Source: Saprospiraceae bacterium | Lineage (GTDB): Bacteria > Bacteroidota > Bacteroidia > Chitinophagales > Saprospiraceae | Assembly: GCA_016717105.1 (NCBI GenBank) | Contig: JADKGF010000017.1 | Location: forward strand, 1 to 64,000 | DNA length: 64,000 nucleotides | Reading direction: 5' to 3' | In this document: positions 52,677-61,163 of the stretch, piece after piece | Layout: each line of letters starts with the position of its first letter | Numbering within the stretch: position 1 is the stretch's first letter | The notes under the pieces: model-generated | Databases searched by the model: none | Told to the model about the DNA's origin: nothing | Seen by the model: the letters and a program-made list of their open reading frames with translations, nothing else | Position numbers and translations under genes: made by a program

Positions 52677-53312
52677 ATGGATACATCATTGCAAAATATA
52701 TATACCTACTGCGAGGCGCATACATTTGGGCCTACAGAACTATTAACGAAAGTAGAAAGGACAACACATCTCAAGACATTGGCACCGAGAATGTTGTCAG
52801 GACATCTACAAGGTAGTTTTTTAGGTATGTTGAGTATGTTGATGAAGCCCAATTTCATCCTAGAAATAGGGACATTTACTGGATATTCTGCATTGAGTCT
52901 TTGCAAGGGTTTGTCATCAGAAGGTAAACTCATCACCATAGAATACGATGCTGAAATGGCGGCTCTAGCCGAAGTTGCGATACAAAAATCAGCTTATAGA
53001 AATCAAATCCAACTTATCATTGGCGATGCAAAAAAAGTGATCCCTACTCTGACCGAAACCTTAGATATGGTATTTATCGATGCCGATAAAGAAGCATACC
53101 CTTTGTATTTTGATTTGGTAATAGATAAATGCCGATCGGGCGCATTGATCATTGCAGACAATGTACTATGGAGTGGTAAGGTAGCCGAAGAAATTAAAGA
53201 TAAGAAGACAGCACAAATAGATGCTTTTAATAAAAAAATCCTGGCGGACGATAGGGTAGAACAGGTGATTTTGCCTATAAGAGATGGGCTGAGTCTGATA
53301 CGGAAAAAGTAA
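52677..53312 (+). CDS. Class I SAM-dependent O-methyltransferase
   Basis: 211 residues of the catechol/caffeoyl-CoA O-methyltransferase type. The SAM-binding motif I is FILEIGTFTGYSALSLCKGL (60-79), followed by LITIEYDAEMA (acidic residue for the ribose), GDAKKVIPTL, and the metal-binding Asp135 and Asp161-Asn162 (VFIDADKEAY, IIADNVLWSG). The end LPIRDGLSLIRKK is typical. It transfers methyl to a hydroxyl on a small molecule; the acceptor is not predictable. It is coupled to the DMT transporter gene upstream (six-base gap). Confidence 0.93.
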   Translation: MDTSLQNIYTYCEAHTFGPTELLTKVERTTHLKTLAPRMLSGHLQGSFLGMLSMLMKPNFILEIGTFTGYSALSLCKGLSSEGKLITIEYDAEMAALAEVAIQKSAYRNQIQLIIGDAKKVIPTLTETLDMVFIDADKEAYPLYFDLVIDKCRSGALIIADNVLWSGKVAEEIKDKKTAQIDAFNKKILADDRVEQVILPIRDGLSLIRKK

Positions 53313-53363
53313 AAACAAAATATAATGTAATCTGTTGTTATTCAAATAATTAAAAAATTTGGT

Positions 53364-53774
53364 ATGTTTGTAAAAATTGGTATATTGTTGCTCTTGCCTT
53401 TTGTATATATGTTTTTTCAAGATGAAACACTACTGAAAAGTATAGAACGTGGGCAAAAAGTATATGAACAAGCTTGTATAAAATGTCATAAACAAAATGG
53501 TGAAGGTGTAGCTAAATTTTTTCCACCACTTGCCAATTCAGATTATCTTCGTGACCAACGTGTCCAATCTATTCGAGCTGTGAAATTTGGTCAAAGAGGA
53601 AAAATTACAGTCAATGGAATCACCTACAATAGTCAAATGCTTCCTCCAGGATTGAAGGATGAAGAAGTAACAGATGTGATGAACTACATTCTACATTCAT
53701 GGGGCAACAAAACAGAAAAACCAGTTACACTAGAAGAAGTCCAAAGTGTCAATAGAATTGATGTAGGAAATTAA
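53364..53774 (+). CDS. Small secreted c-type cytochrome
   Basis: 136 residues: N-terminal hydrophobic signal or anchor (KIGILLLLPFVYMFFQ), then a mono-haem cytochrome c domain with CIKCH at 38-42 and a likely distal Met92 in YNSQMLPPG. LKDEEVTDVMNYILHSWGN is the usual C-terminal helix of class I cytochrome c. It would carry electrons in the periplasm. No partner oxidase or dehydrogenase is nearby. Confidence 0.88.
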   Translation: MFVKIGILLLLPFVYMFFQDETLLKSIERGQKVYEQACIKCHKQNGEGVAKFFPPLANSDYLRDQRVQSIRAVKFGQRGKITVNGITYNSQMLPPGLKDEEVTDVMNYILHSWGNKTEKPVTLEEVQSVNRIDVGN

Positions 53775-53920
53775 TTGTCATTTTTCTTATTAAAAATTAT
53801 GTAATTAGCTGAAAATGAATTAATTTTGAGTTGAATTGGTCGCATTAAGATACTACAACTAACATTAAACTGAAAACATGTAAGATATTTATTATTCATA
53901 ACCAATTTAATTACAAACCC

Positions 53921-55657
53921 ATGAAGCATTTCTTTACAAGAATGTTGATGATGATCGCCCCTATGGTCGTCTCAGCGAAAACAACAACAACACATTCCAA
54001 AATTTTATCCAATTTTGTGATTCAGGCAAGTGACCATATTTATCCTGCCAACCCAAACCCTTCAAACCCAAACAGCGGATGTATGGCCACGGTCATACCT
54101 ACGGCTTCAGTATCAGGTAATTCTACTTGTAGTCAATCAGATTTTATGTACTACGAAGTGACTATAGATCTATTGAGTGACGGCACTACAGATTATATTG
54201 CATCTTCAGCAGTTAGAACAGATTGGATGGGAGCGTGGCATTTTGATGCAACCGATAATATATATAAAACATATCTACCAGCAGACAATAAGAGTGATTA
54301 TACACTATTGTTACCTTCTATAGCCTTGACCCAGGATACAAAACTACATAATGTAGTATGGAAAATATATGATTTGTGTGGTGATACCAGCCAAGCTAAT
54401 AGCACAATCAGTGTAATTGATAAAAAAGCACCAACACCTTATTGCGTAAGCGAAACATCAATATTTACACCTACGGATTCACAATATGTTGAACTGTGGG
54501 CTCGAGATTTCGACAAAGGCGCATTTGACAATTGTAATGCACAAATGAAATTGTTTTTTACATTCGATGGAGCAGTCCCAATTAAAACACGAATAAATGA
54601 AGATCATTTTTATAAGATAGTAGATGGCAAAAGCGTAAATGCTTCTAGAAAGGAATATATGGAAGGAAATGCATACAAATGGCTGCCAGCAGCTAGAAGT
54701 GTAGGCAAAATGCTCAATTGTGAAAGTAATGAACTTCGCATTGATGTATGGGATCGTGCTTATAATACGGACTATTGCACAGTAATTTTAAACTGTAAAC
54801 AAATAAATGGTAAAGCCAATATTTATAATTTTGTAAGATCAGTCAAAGGAAAGCCAGTAGAAAATGCATATATTGAGGCAGATGCAAACATTCCCGAATT
54901 TCCTAAAGGTGAATATACAGATAAAGATGGAAAGGCACATTTTTCAGTACCAAATTCTATTGAATTCAATACAAAATTTTCAGCTAGTTATACCACAAAA
55001 AAGAAAAAGGGAGTTGACCTGAAGGATTATGTTTTGCTAAAGGAACACTTGAATGGAACCAAGCAATTAAAATATTTTTGGCAATATATTGCAGGAGATA
55101 TTAATAAAGACAAAATACTCGATATGAATGATTTAAACCTAATGTATGATTATTATATTTCGAGACCGTATAATCCAAGTTGGTTTGTAATTGTAGATGA
55201 AGTTATCGCTCCCACAGATTGGAATACCTACAAAACCGAACGAATACTTGACGAAGAAGACGGAGATTTTTATAATAATTTTTTGGCTATAAAATTGGGT
55301 GATTTAGATGGCAATGCCTTAGATCAAGATGTAGATATTTTAGATCCAAAAATCGTATCGGAAGCGGATTCTGCATACTGGCGAAAGTCACCGCAGGAAG
55401 TTTTTAATGCTAGTATTGTACCCAATCCTTTCAGCGATGAAAGTGTTTTGAGTTTTGATTTACCTTCACATCAGCTTGTCACTGTGGCAATTACGGACAT
55501 GAATGGCCAAAAAGTATATGCGACGCAAATCGAAGGTATAGCAGGAAAGAACCAATTGATTTTGGATAATGAAATGATTAGCAAATCAGGTTTATACTTA
55601 GTCAGACTGAATGGCCTATCAGGCAACAAAGTCATCAAATTGATCAAAGTAAAATAG
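53921..55657 (+). CDS. T9SS cargo protein with HYR-like and dockerin-like regions
   Basis: 578 residues with a signal peptide (MKHFFTRMLMMIAPMVVSA). The middle resembles HYR/Ig-like extracellular domains of Bacteroidota (DKKAPTPYCVSETSIFTPTD, WARDFDKGAFDNC, ELRIDVWDRAYNTDYCTV). A Ca-binding-like segment resembling a dockerin follows (AGDINKDKILDMNDLNLMYD). The end is a type A sorting domain (ASIVPNPFSDESVLSFDL, GLYLVRLNGLSGNKVIKL). The target is the cell surface via T9SS. The first 450 bases and 25 bases of leader are duplicated at 55672-56145. Function unknown. Confidence 0.85.
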   Translation: MKHFFTRMLMMIAPMVVSAKTTTTHSKILSNFVIQASDHIYPANPNPSNPNSGCMATVIPTASVSGNSTCSQSDFMYYEVTIDLLSDGTTDYIASSAVRTDWMGAWHFDATDNIYKTYLPADNKSDYTLLLPSIALTQDTKLHNVVWKIYDLCGDTSQANSTISVIDKKAPTPYCVSETSIFTPTDSQYVELWARDFDKGAFDNCNAQMKLFFTFDGAVPIKTRINEDHFYKIVDGKSVNASRKEYMEGNAYKWLPAARSVGKMLNCESNELRIDVWDRAYNTDYCTVILNCKQINGKANIYNFVRSVKGKPVENAYIEADANIPEFPKGEYTDKDGKAHFSVPNSIEFNTKFSASYTTKKKKGVDLKDYVLLKEHLNGTKQLKYFWQYIAGDINKDKILDMNDLNLMYDYYISRPYNPSWFVIVDEVIAPTDWNTYKTERILDEEDGDFYNNFLAIKLGDLDGNALDQDVDILDPKIVSEADSAYWRKSPQEVFNASIVPNPFSDESVLSFDLPSHQLVTVAITDMNGQKVYATQIEGIAGKNQLILDNEMISKSGLYLVRLNGLSGNKVIKLIKVK

Positions 55658-55696
55658 ACTTTACAATATTTTCATAACCAATTTAATTACAAACCC

Positions 55697-56145
55697 ATGA
55701 AGCATTTCTTTGCAAGAATGTTGATGATGATCGCCCCTATGGTCGTCTCAGCGAAAACAGCAACTTCGTATTCCAAAATTTTATCCATTTTGCGATTCAG
55801 TCAAGTGATCAGGTTTATTCTGCCAATCCAAGTCCAGCAAACCCTTTCGGAGGATGTATGGCCACGGTCATACCTACAGCTACCATATCAGGAAGTTCTA
55901 CTTGTAGTCAATCAGATTATTTAAGTTATGTAGTGACCATAGATTTATTAGGTGATGGAACGATAGACTACGTAGCATCATCAGAAGTAAGATCAGATTG
56001 GGCTGGAAAATGGTATTTTGACAAAGTTGATAAACTTTATAAAACGTATATTCCATTTAGTAGTAAAACAGATTACACATTATTGCTACCAGCAATGGCT
56101 TTGGCCAAGGGAACAGAAGTGCATAAAGTTTCCTGGAATTCATAA
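55697..56145 (+). pseudogene. Truncated, frameshifted tandem copy of the 53921 gene
   Basis: The start (MKHFFARMLMMIAPMVVSAK) and 25 bases before it are nearly identical to the gene at 53921, with an offset of exactly 1,776. One A is missing near 55788 (CCATTTT for CCAATTTT), which puts the rest in another frame (CMATVIPTATISGSSTCSQS to GTEVHKVSWNS). Similarity ends near 56135, where copy 1 continues with KIYDLCGDTS. No sorting domain remains. It is a dead or dying duplicate whose frames overlap at 55858-55924. Confidence 0.85.
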
Positions 56146-56422
56146 GCTGGTATCAGGATGAGAATGAGCCTTAAGTTGAGCTTTTTATGGCACCTTTGCA
56201 CAAGAAGAATGCAACTGTCTAGATAATATTAACTCTGCTTCGCATATATTTAAGCATCTCTTAGAAAAAACAAATCCAATGGAAGAATCCAGATTGTATT
56301 TGATAGCATTTTTGAATGAAGATATCTCTTATAAATAATTTAATGGATGATATTGTAGCTAAAGCAGATTAAAATAATAAAAGATATTAACACAATCCAT
56401 CACCTTTCCTCTCAACATTTTT
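56146..56422 (+). other. Gene-poor stretch with a remnant reading frame
   Basis: A frame without start codon at 56180-56338 reads FYGTFAQEECNCLDN, then SASHIFKHLLEKTNPMEES and RLYLIAFLNEDIS. 'FAQEECNC' looks like the junction of a signal peptide with a mature Cys-rich N-terminus, so this may be the relic of another secreted protein. Nothing else is recognisable. Confidence 0.4.
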
Positions 56423-56761
56423 TTGAACAATTTCACGAGACCGATCGTTTATCTCTTTATGATTGTAAGCAGGTTTCTTATTTTCAGTTTGGTATTATGT
56501 ATGATGAGCACTGTCACAGGTGATCTGGTCAATTATTTTTTTAATGCAAAGTATGCCATAGCCATTTTGGAAGAAGAAAACCACAACATGGGTCATGAAA
56601 AGAAGTCAGAAGATGAACTGATTGAACCCAAGCTTTACAACAATTTTGATCACTTTGCAAATCTGCATCAAATACGGAAAAAAAATTACGGATTTCATTT
56701 TTCATGCTTCAATAATGTTTCTGATATAGGTCGAGACATAGAAAATCCTCCGGAAGCTTAG
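56423..56761 (+). CDS. Small uncharacterised membrane protein
   Basis: 112 residues from a TTG start; an in-frame ATG at about 56459 (MIVSRFLIFSLVLC) is also possible. One or two hydrophobic stretches (IVYLFMIVSRFLIFSLVLC) are followed by a charged soluble part (LEEENHNMGHEKKSEDELIE, NNFDHFANLHQIRKK). No family is recognised. It lies 270 bases before the SulP transporter gene, and a link to it is unproven. The region 56762-57031 between them shows no gene. Confidence 0.55.
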   Translation: MNNFTRPIVYLFMIVSRFLIFSLVLCMMSTVTGDLVNYFFNAKYAIAILEEENHNMGHEKKSEDELIEPKLYNNFDHFANLHQIRKKNYGFHFSCFNNVSDIGRDIENPPEA

Positions 56762-57031
56762 CTACATTTATTTCATAATTAGATTTACAGGACAGCGTAA
56801 TTATTCAGGTTTTGCATTCTGATGACGTATCCTAATATGGTTTACTGATTGTTGTATTTAATATTTGGTACTACCTATACCAAATGTGAAGTATCCGCAC
56901 ACTAAACAATTACCGCTATGCTTGTTCAAATCTTAGAATATATTTTCAAACCGAAAATCACATCAAAGTAGCTTAAAAGTTTTTCGAACTTTTCATTTTC
57001 TATTCTTAATTATCTTAAACTTAAATTTATA

Positions 57032-58639
57032 ATGACATATATATATGCCTATTTCAAGCATTTAAAATCAGATCTACCATCAGGTTTGGTCGTATTTTTA
57101 GTAGCCTTACCTCTTTGTTTGGGTATCGCTATGGCCTCAGGTGCACCTTTATTTTCAGGGATTATCTCAGGTATCATCGGTGGCATAGTCGTAGGTAGTC
57201 TGAGCAATTCCCATGTCAGTGTGAGTGGCCCAGCCGCAGGACTTACTGCAATCGTTTTGACAGCTATTTCTACCTTAGGTTCATTTGAATTATTTTTGAC
57301 TGCAGTAGTTATTGCAGGTCTGATTCAATTGATTTTGGGATTTTTGGGTGCGGGAAGTATATCCAATTATTTCCCTAATAACGTCATCGAAGGTATGTTG
57401 GCCGGTATCGGTATTATTATTTTTTTAAAGCAGATTCCACATGCTTTTGGTTACGACAGAGATACAGAGGGCGATCTGGACTTTATAGAAAAATCGGGAT
57501 CTAATACATTTTCTACCTTGATGGAATCATTCGATTACATACATCCAGGCGCTTCATTAATTACTTTAGTATCTTTGATTATTTTGATTATTTGGGATCG
57601 CGTGCCAGCACTAAAGAAGTTAAAAGTTTTGCCGGGAGCGCTTGTAGCTGTTTTGTCTGGTATTGTGCTCAATGAGATTTTTATTCAAACTGGATCTTCA
57701 TTGGCCATCAAAAATGAACATCTCGTATCACTACCAGTGCTGAGCAGTTTTTCTGAAATACATACTTTATTCGTTTTTCCTGATTTTTCGGCTATGTCAA
57801 GTGGCGCAGTTTGGACAGTGGCAGTTACCTTAGCAGTGGTAGCATCGATCGAGACCTTACTTTGTATAGAAGCAGGAGACAGGATGGATAAGTACAAAAG
57901 ATATAGTAGTACCAATAGAGAATTGAAGGCACAAGGTATAGGAAATATGCTCAGTGGATTGCTCGGTGGACTACCAATGACCTCAGTTGTCGTAAGGACT
58001 ACTGCCAATGTCAATGCTGGAGCGAGAACCAAACTTTCGGCTGTTTTTCATGGCATCCTGTTGTTGGTAAGTGTATTGACTATTCCTGTATTGCTCAATA
58101 AAATTCCTTTGGCTACGTTGGCAGCCATCTTGCTACTTATTGGTTGGAAACTCGCAAATCCTAAACATTTTAAGCATTTTTATGCCCAAGGTAAGTATCA
58201 GTTTATCCCATTTGTAGCGACGGTTTTGGCTGTTGTGTTTACTGACTTACTCAAAGGAGTAGGTATCGGACTTGTAATTAGTATCATTTTCGTTTTGATG
58301 GGCAATTTGAAACGCGCTTATTATTATAGAAAAGAAAGCTATCATACTGGTGATATAATCCATTTGGATCTTGCTCAAGAGGTATCTTTTTTAAATAAAG
58401 CTGCGATAAAACTTACTCTTGGTCATCTTCCCGAAAACAGCACAGTTGTAATCAATGCGACCAATACTGAATATATCGCGCATGATGTATTGGATTTGAT
58501 ACGTGAATTTAACGAAATCGGCGGACCAGAAAAGGGTATCAAGGTGGAACTTATTGGTTTTCAGGACAAATACAATATTGTTAATACCACAGATTCAAAT
58601 AAGCATCTTTGGACTGAAAGAAAGGCAGAAAGTCATTAA
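57032..58639 (+). CDS. SulP-family inorganic anion transporter
   Basis: An inner-membrane carrier of 535 residues. The SulP core is clear: LKSDLPSGLVVFLVALPLC, LGIAMASGAPLFSGIISG, HVSVSGPAAGLTAIVLTAI, and AIETLLCIEAGDRMD-like (here ASIETLLCIEAGDRMDKYK) with NRELKAQGIGNMLSGLLGG, PMTSVVVRTTANVNAGART. The C-terminus after LKRAYYYRKESYH is a short STAS-like domain (VVINATNTEYIAHDVLDLIRE). Members carry sulfate, bicarbonate or other anions; bicarbonate uptake is common in this subgroup but cannot be shown here. It converges with the next gene, 23 bases apart. Confidence 0.93.
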   Translation: MTYIYAYFKHLKSDLPSGLVVFLVALPLCLGIAMASGAPLFSGIISGIIGGIVVGSLSNSHVSVSGPAAGLTAIVLTAISTLGSFELFLTAVVIAGLIQLILGFLGAGSISNYFPNNVIEGMLAGIGIIIFLKQIPHAFGYDRDTEGDLDFIEKSGSNTFSTLMESFDYIHPGASLITLVSLIILIIWDRVPALKKLKVLPGALVAVLSGIVLNEIFIQTGSSLAIKNEHLVSLPVLSSFSEIHTLFVFPDFSAMSSGAVWTVAVTLAVVASIETLLCIEAGDRMDKYKRYSSTNRELKAQGIGNMLSGLLGGLPMTSVVVRTTANVNAGARTKLSAVFHGILLLVSVLTIPVLLNKIPLATLAAILLLIGWKLANPKHFKHFYAQGKYQFIPFVATVLAVVFTDLLKGVGIGLVISIIFVLMGNLKRAYYYRKESYHTGDIIHLDLAQEVSFLNKAAIKLTLGHLPENSTVVINATNTEYIAHDVLDLIREFNEIGGPEKGIKVELIGFQDKYNIVNTTDSNKHLWTERKAESH

Positions 58640-58661
58640 ATGATGAATAGATTATACCACT

Positions 58662-59687
58662 TTATTGTATCGATGCCCAAGTCTTGGGTAGTGGCCAGTT
58701 TTCGAGAAACACTTGGCAACTTTCCTGTATAGTTATATCTATAGGGCGATACTGTAAGCCAAGCTGCACACGAGATTTTGTATTGTCATAAACAGATGTG
58801 ACAGATGTGCTTTTCAGGGTTTCCTTAGTAAGAAGTGGAGGCTTTTGGGTGATCAAAGACCTTAGGGTCTCCACTTTTTGTATCAAGCCACCAATGAATG
58901 GAATCAAAGGATATTTCGGTGCTTTAACTTTAAGTTGCGTTGCTATTTTTTCAAAAATTGTTTTATAAGCAGCATTTTCAGCACTTATTATATACCGCTG
59001 ACCATCAAAATTGCCTTTTAAACTAATCAGTACCGCTTGTGCTACATCACGAACATCTACCCAACCATTGCTGCCTTCAGGATAAAATGTCATTCCTTGG
59101 TATATTTTTTTGAAGATTTGTGTCGATGACTGATCCCAATTGCCAGCACCGAGAATCATAGATGGATTAAGTATGGTGATAGGTAGTCCTTCAGCATGTC
59201 CACGCCATACTTCCTGCTCGGAAAGGAATTTGGACAATCCATATGTAGTATCAAACTCGCTCTGACTGAAAATCTGACGCTCGTCGATTTCTTCATATTT
59301 TCTTTTGCGGCCTATTGCGGCTATCGAACTGATGTGTATAAACTTGGCTTTGCCGTGACCTAAAGCGGCATTTACTAGATTGGCAGTTCCAGTCATCGCT
59401 GTATCTATCAGCTTATTTTTGTTTTTGGTGTGAAAACTGACTATCGAAGCAGCATGAATGATCACTTCCATATCCTGAGTGACTTCATCTACCCGAGGCA
59501 TATCCATGATGTCACAATCAATCCACTGTGCCTTATCTCTAACATCAGCTACCAGATTCATGTTGCTGGAGCTGCGATTCATACAATAAATATTTTCATA
59601 TCCATCCTGTACCAAACACTTCAGTATATAGCTTCCGACAAATCCGGTGGCACCGGTAATCAGGATTTTACTTTGTTTTGACAACAT
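58662..59687 (-). CDS. Extended SDR NAD(P)-dependent epimerase/reductase
   Basis: 341 residues. A Rossmann glycine motif GATGFVGS (12-19), IHAAS (77-81), IHISSIAAIG (117-126) and the catalytic YGLSK (YxxxK, 149-153) define the extended SDR fold of the NAD-dependent epimerase/dehydratase group. GWVDVRDVAQAVL is also typical. Related proteins act on nucleotide sugars, dihydroflavonols or sterols; the substrate is unknown. It is cytosolic. The HAD-like gene begins upstream in the same direction with a 77-base gap. Confidence 0.9.
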   Translation of the reverse strand: MLSKQSKILITGATGFVGSYILKCLVQDGYENIYCMNRSSSNMNLVADVRDKAQWIDCDIMDMPRVDEVTQDMEVIIHAASIVSFHTKNKNKLIDTAMTGTANLVNAALGHGKAKFIHISSIAAIGRKRKYEEIDERQIFSQSEFDTTYGLSKFLSEQEVWRGHAEGLPITILNPSMILGAGNWDQSSTQIFKKIYQGMTFYPEGSNGWVDVRDVAQAVLISLKGNFDGQRYIISAENAAYKTIFEKIATQLKVKAPKYPLIPFIGGLIQKVETLRSLITQKPPLLTKETLKSTSVTSVYDNTKSRVQLGLQYRPIDITIQESCQVFLENWPLPKTWASIQ

Positions 59688-59764
59688 GGATGTATTTCAA
59701 AAAAGAAATTGTATTCGTATTTTACTAAACAAAAATTAAGACTCAAATACTTCGATCTCGGCAT

Positions 59765-60157
59765 TTACTTTACAAGATCTGTAAACTTGCCTTTGAATCG
59801 GGTAGCTTTCACCATGTGATTGTCTATCCAGTGATAATTGCCACCTCTAGGTTTGCCCACCAGTAGCCCATGATACTTAAATCCTTGTTTATTTAACCAA
59901 TATTCGGTGATTTCACGGTGTTCTTCTGTTCGTGATGTGAAGAAAGTAATAATATGGCCTTCATCATACCATTTGTTGCATATCTCTAGTGCATCGGGAT
60001 ATGGTGCACAAGTACCCATTCTTTCAGGTTCTTCATTGGGCACGTCATCACATATAGTACCGTCTATATCGATCAGATAGTTTTTTATATGTGATGGTAA
60101 GACAGGGCTTATGTTTTCGCCTTTTTCGTTCTTTATGGTTTTAAGATTGCTACTCAT
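59765..60157 (-). CDS. Small HAD-superfamily phosphatase-like protein
   Basis: 130 residues. Motif I is LIDIDGTICDD with Asp30 and Asp32; motif II is FFTSR (Ser75 region); LLVGKPRGG (Lys102) and the acidic residue in HWIDNHMVK give motifs III-IV. There is no cap domain, as in compact phosphatases that act on sugar phosphates or nucleotides. The exact substrate is not readable. It lies between the M23 peptidase and SDR genes on the same strand. Confidence 0.85.
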   Translation of the reverse strand: MSSNLKTIKNEKGENISPVLPSHIKNYLIDIDGTICDDVPNEEPERMGTCAPYPDALEICNKWYDEGHIITFFTSRTEEHREITEYWLNKQGFKYHGLLVGKPRGGNYHWIDNHMVKATRFKGKFTDLVK

Positions 60158-60190
60158 TATTATACCAGATTTCTTATTTTCTAAAATTAT

Positions 60191-61015
60191 TTATTGGAAA
60201 GTGATGTAATTTTCTGGATTGACATATTTGCCATCATACCACATTTCAAAGTGGAGATGCGGACCTGTAGATTGCTCACCAGTATTTCCTATAATAGCTA
60301 CTGCCTGCCCAGTTTTTACGATATCGCCTGTCTTGACAAGTAAAGCTGAATTATGTTTATAAACGGAAACTACATTTTTACTATGCTGAATATACACACA
60401 ATTTCCTGCGTTTACTGATTGTTCGGCACTGATCACTATGCCATCCATGATGGATTTAATGGGCGTATCTTTAGCTGCTAAAATATCTACACCGAAATGT
60501 CGAATGTCTGGCTGGAATCCTGCAGCGACGGCACCAAAAACAGGTGTTGCCAATTTAAGAAAATTCAACTCTTTCGCACGATGTGTTTCTTGAAGATCTG
60601 CCTGATTTACTAATTCGGGTCTGATGCTCTTTAGTGCTGCCAAGGAATCTATCTTTTCGATACTGCTATTATGGATGCCACCAGTTAGCATATTTTTCAA
60701 TCCGGCAGTGTATGTGTCGTAGGCCGAAACTTCTTTTTCGAGCTCATCTACTTTTTTTGAGAGTTCGATAAATTTTTTGTTGTCAGTAATATCGCCATAT
60801 CCCGGTATCAATGTTTTGACTGGTGTGAAAACAATAAATGAAATCACTAGAATAGATAACAATATGGCCACTACACTTATAAAAATGTAGAAACTCAGCA
60901 ATGACAAGTTGTACGATCCTACCTCTTCGAGATTTTCATCATCCAAAATCGAAATACGGTAGGTGTCTCTCAACCTGTCCAATAATTTCCTTTTGATCTT
61001 CAAGCCGTCCGGCAT
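60191..61015 (-). CDS. Membrane-anchored M23 (LytM/NlpD-type) peptidase
   Basis: 274 residues with a cytoplasmic N-terminus, one membrane segment (about 38-63), a coiled coil (FIELSKKVDELEKEVSAYD) and a C-terminal peptidase_M23 domain. Zinc ligands fit HFGVD (His173, Asp177) and HLH (His253-His255 in GPHLHFEMWY). Such proteins cut peptidoglycan cross-links or, when degenerate, activate amidases; here the metal residues are present. It is divergent from the PorW/SprE-like gene, an arrangement recalled from other Bacteroidota but not checked here. Confidence 0.92.
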   Translation of the reverse strand: MPDGLKIKRKLLDRLRDTYRISILDDENLEEVGSYNLSLLSFYIFISVVAILLSILVISFIVFTPVKTLIPGYGDITDNKKFIELSKKVDELEKEVSAYDTYTAGLKNMLTGGIHNSSIEKIDSLAALKSIRPELVNQADLQETHRAKELNFLKLATPVFGAVAAGFQPDIRHFGVDILAAKDTPIKSIMDGIVISAEQSVNAGNCVYIQHSKNVVSVYKHNSALLVKTGDIVKTGQAVAIIGNTGEQSTGPHLHFEMWYDGKYVNPENYITFQ

Positions 61016-61116
61016 GGACTAATTTTTATGATGAAAAATAAAATAATTTTGCTCAAAAATAGTTATATTATGTTTAAGGCTTGCAAATTTTATGTTTATT
61101 TAACAAAATAAGAAAT

Positions 61117-61124
61117 TATCTTTG
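61117..61124 (+). promoter_or_regulatory. Bacteroidota -7 element TATCTTTG
   Basis: A perfect TAnnTTTG match, followed by CA, 40 bases before the likely TTG start of the PorW/SprE-like gene. Of the TAnnTTTG matches listed here it is the best placed. Confidence 0.5.
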
Positions 61125-61163
61125 CATCCTGAATTTAGATATTAAATTAAATTATAATATATT

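Noticed and set aside
53362..53369. TATGTTTG as a promoter for the cytochrome gene
   Set aside because: It matches TAnnTTTG but contains the gene's own ATG, so it cannot be its -7 element.
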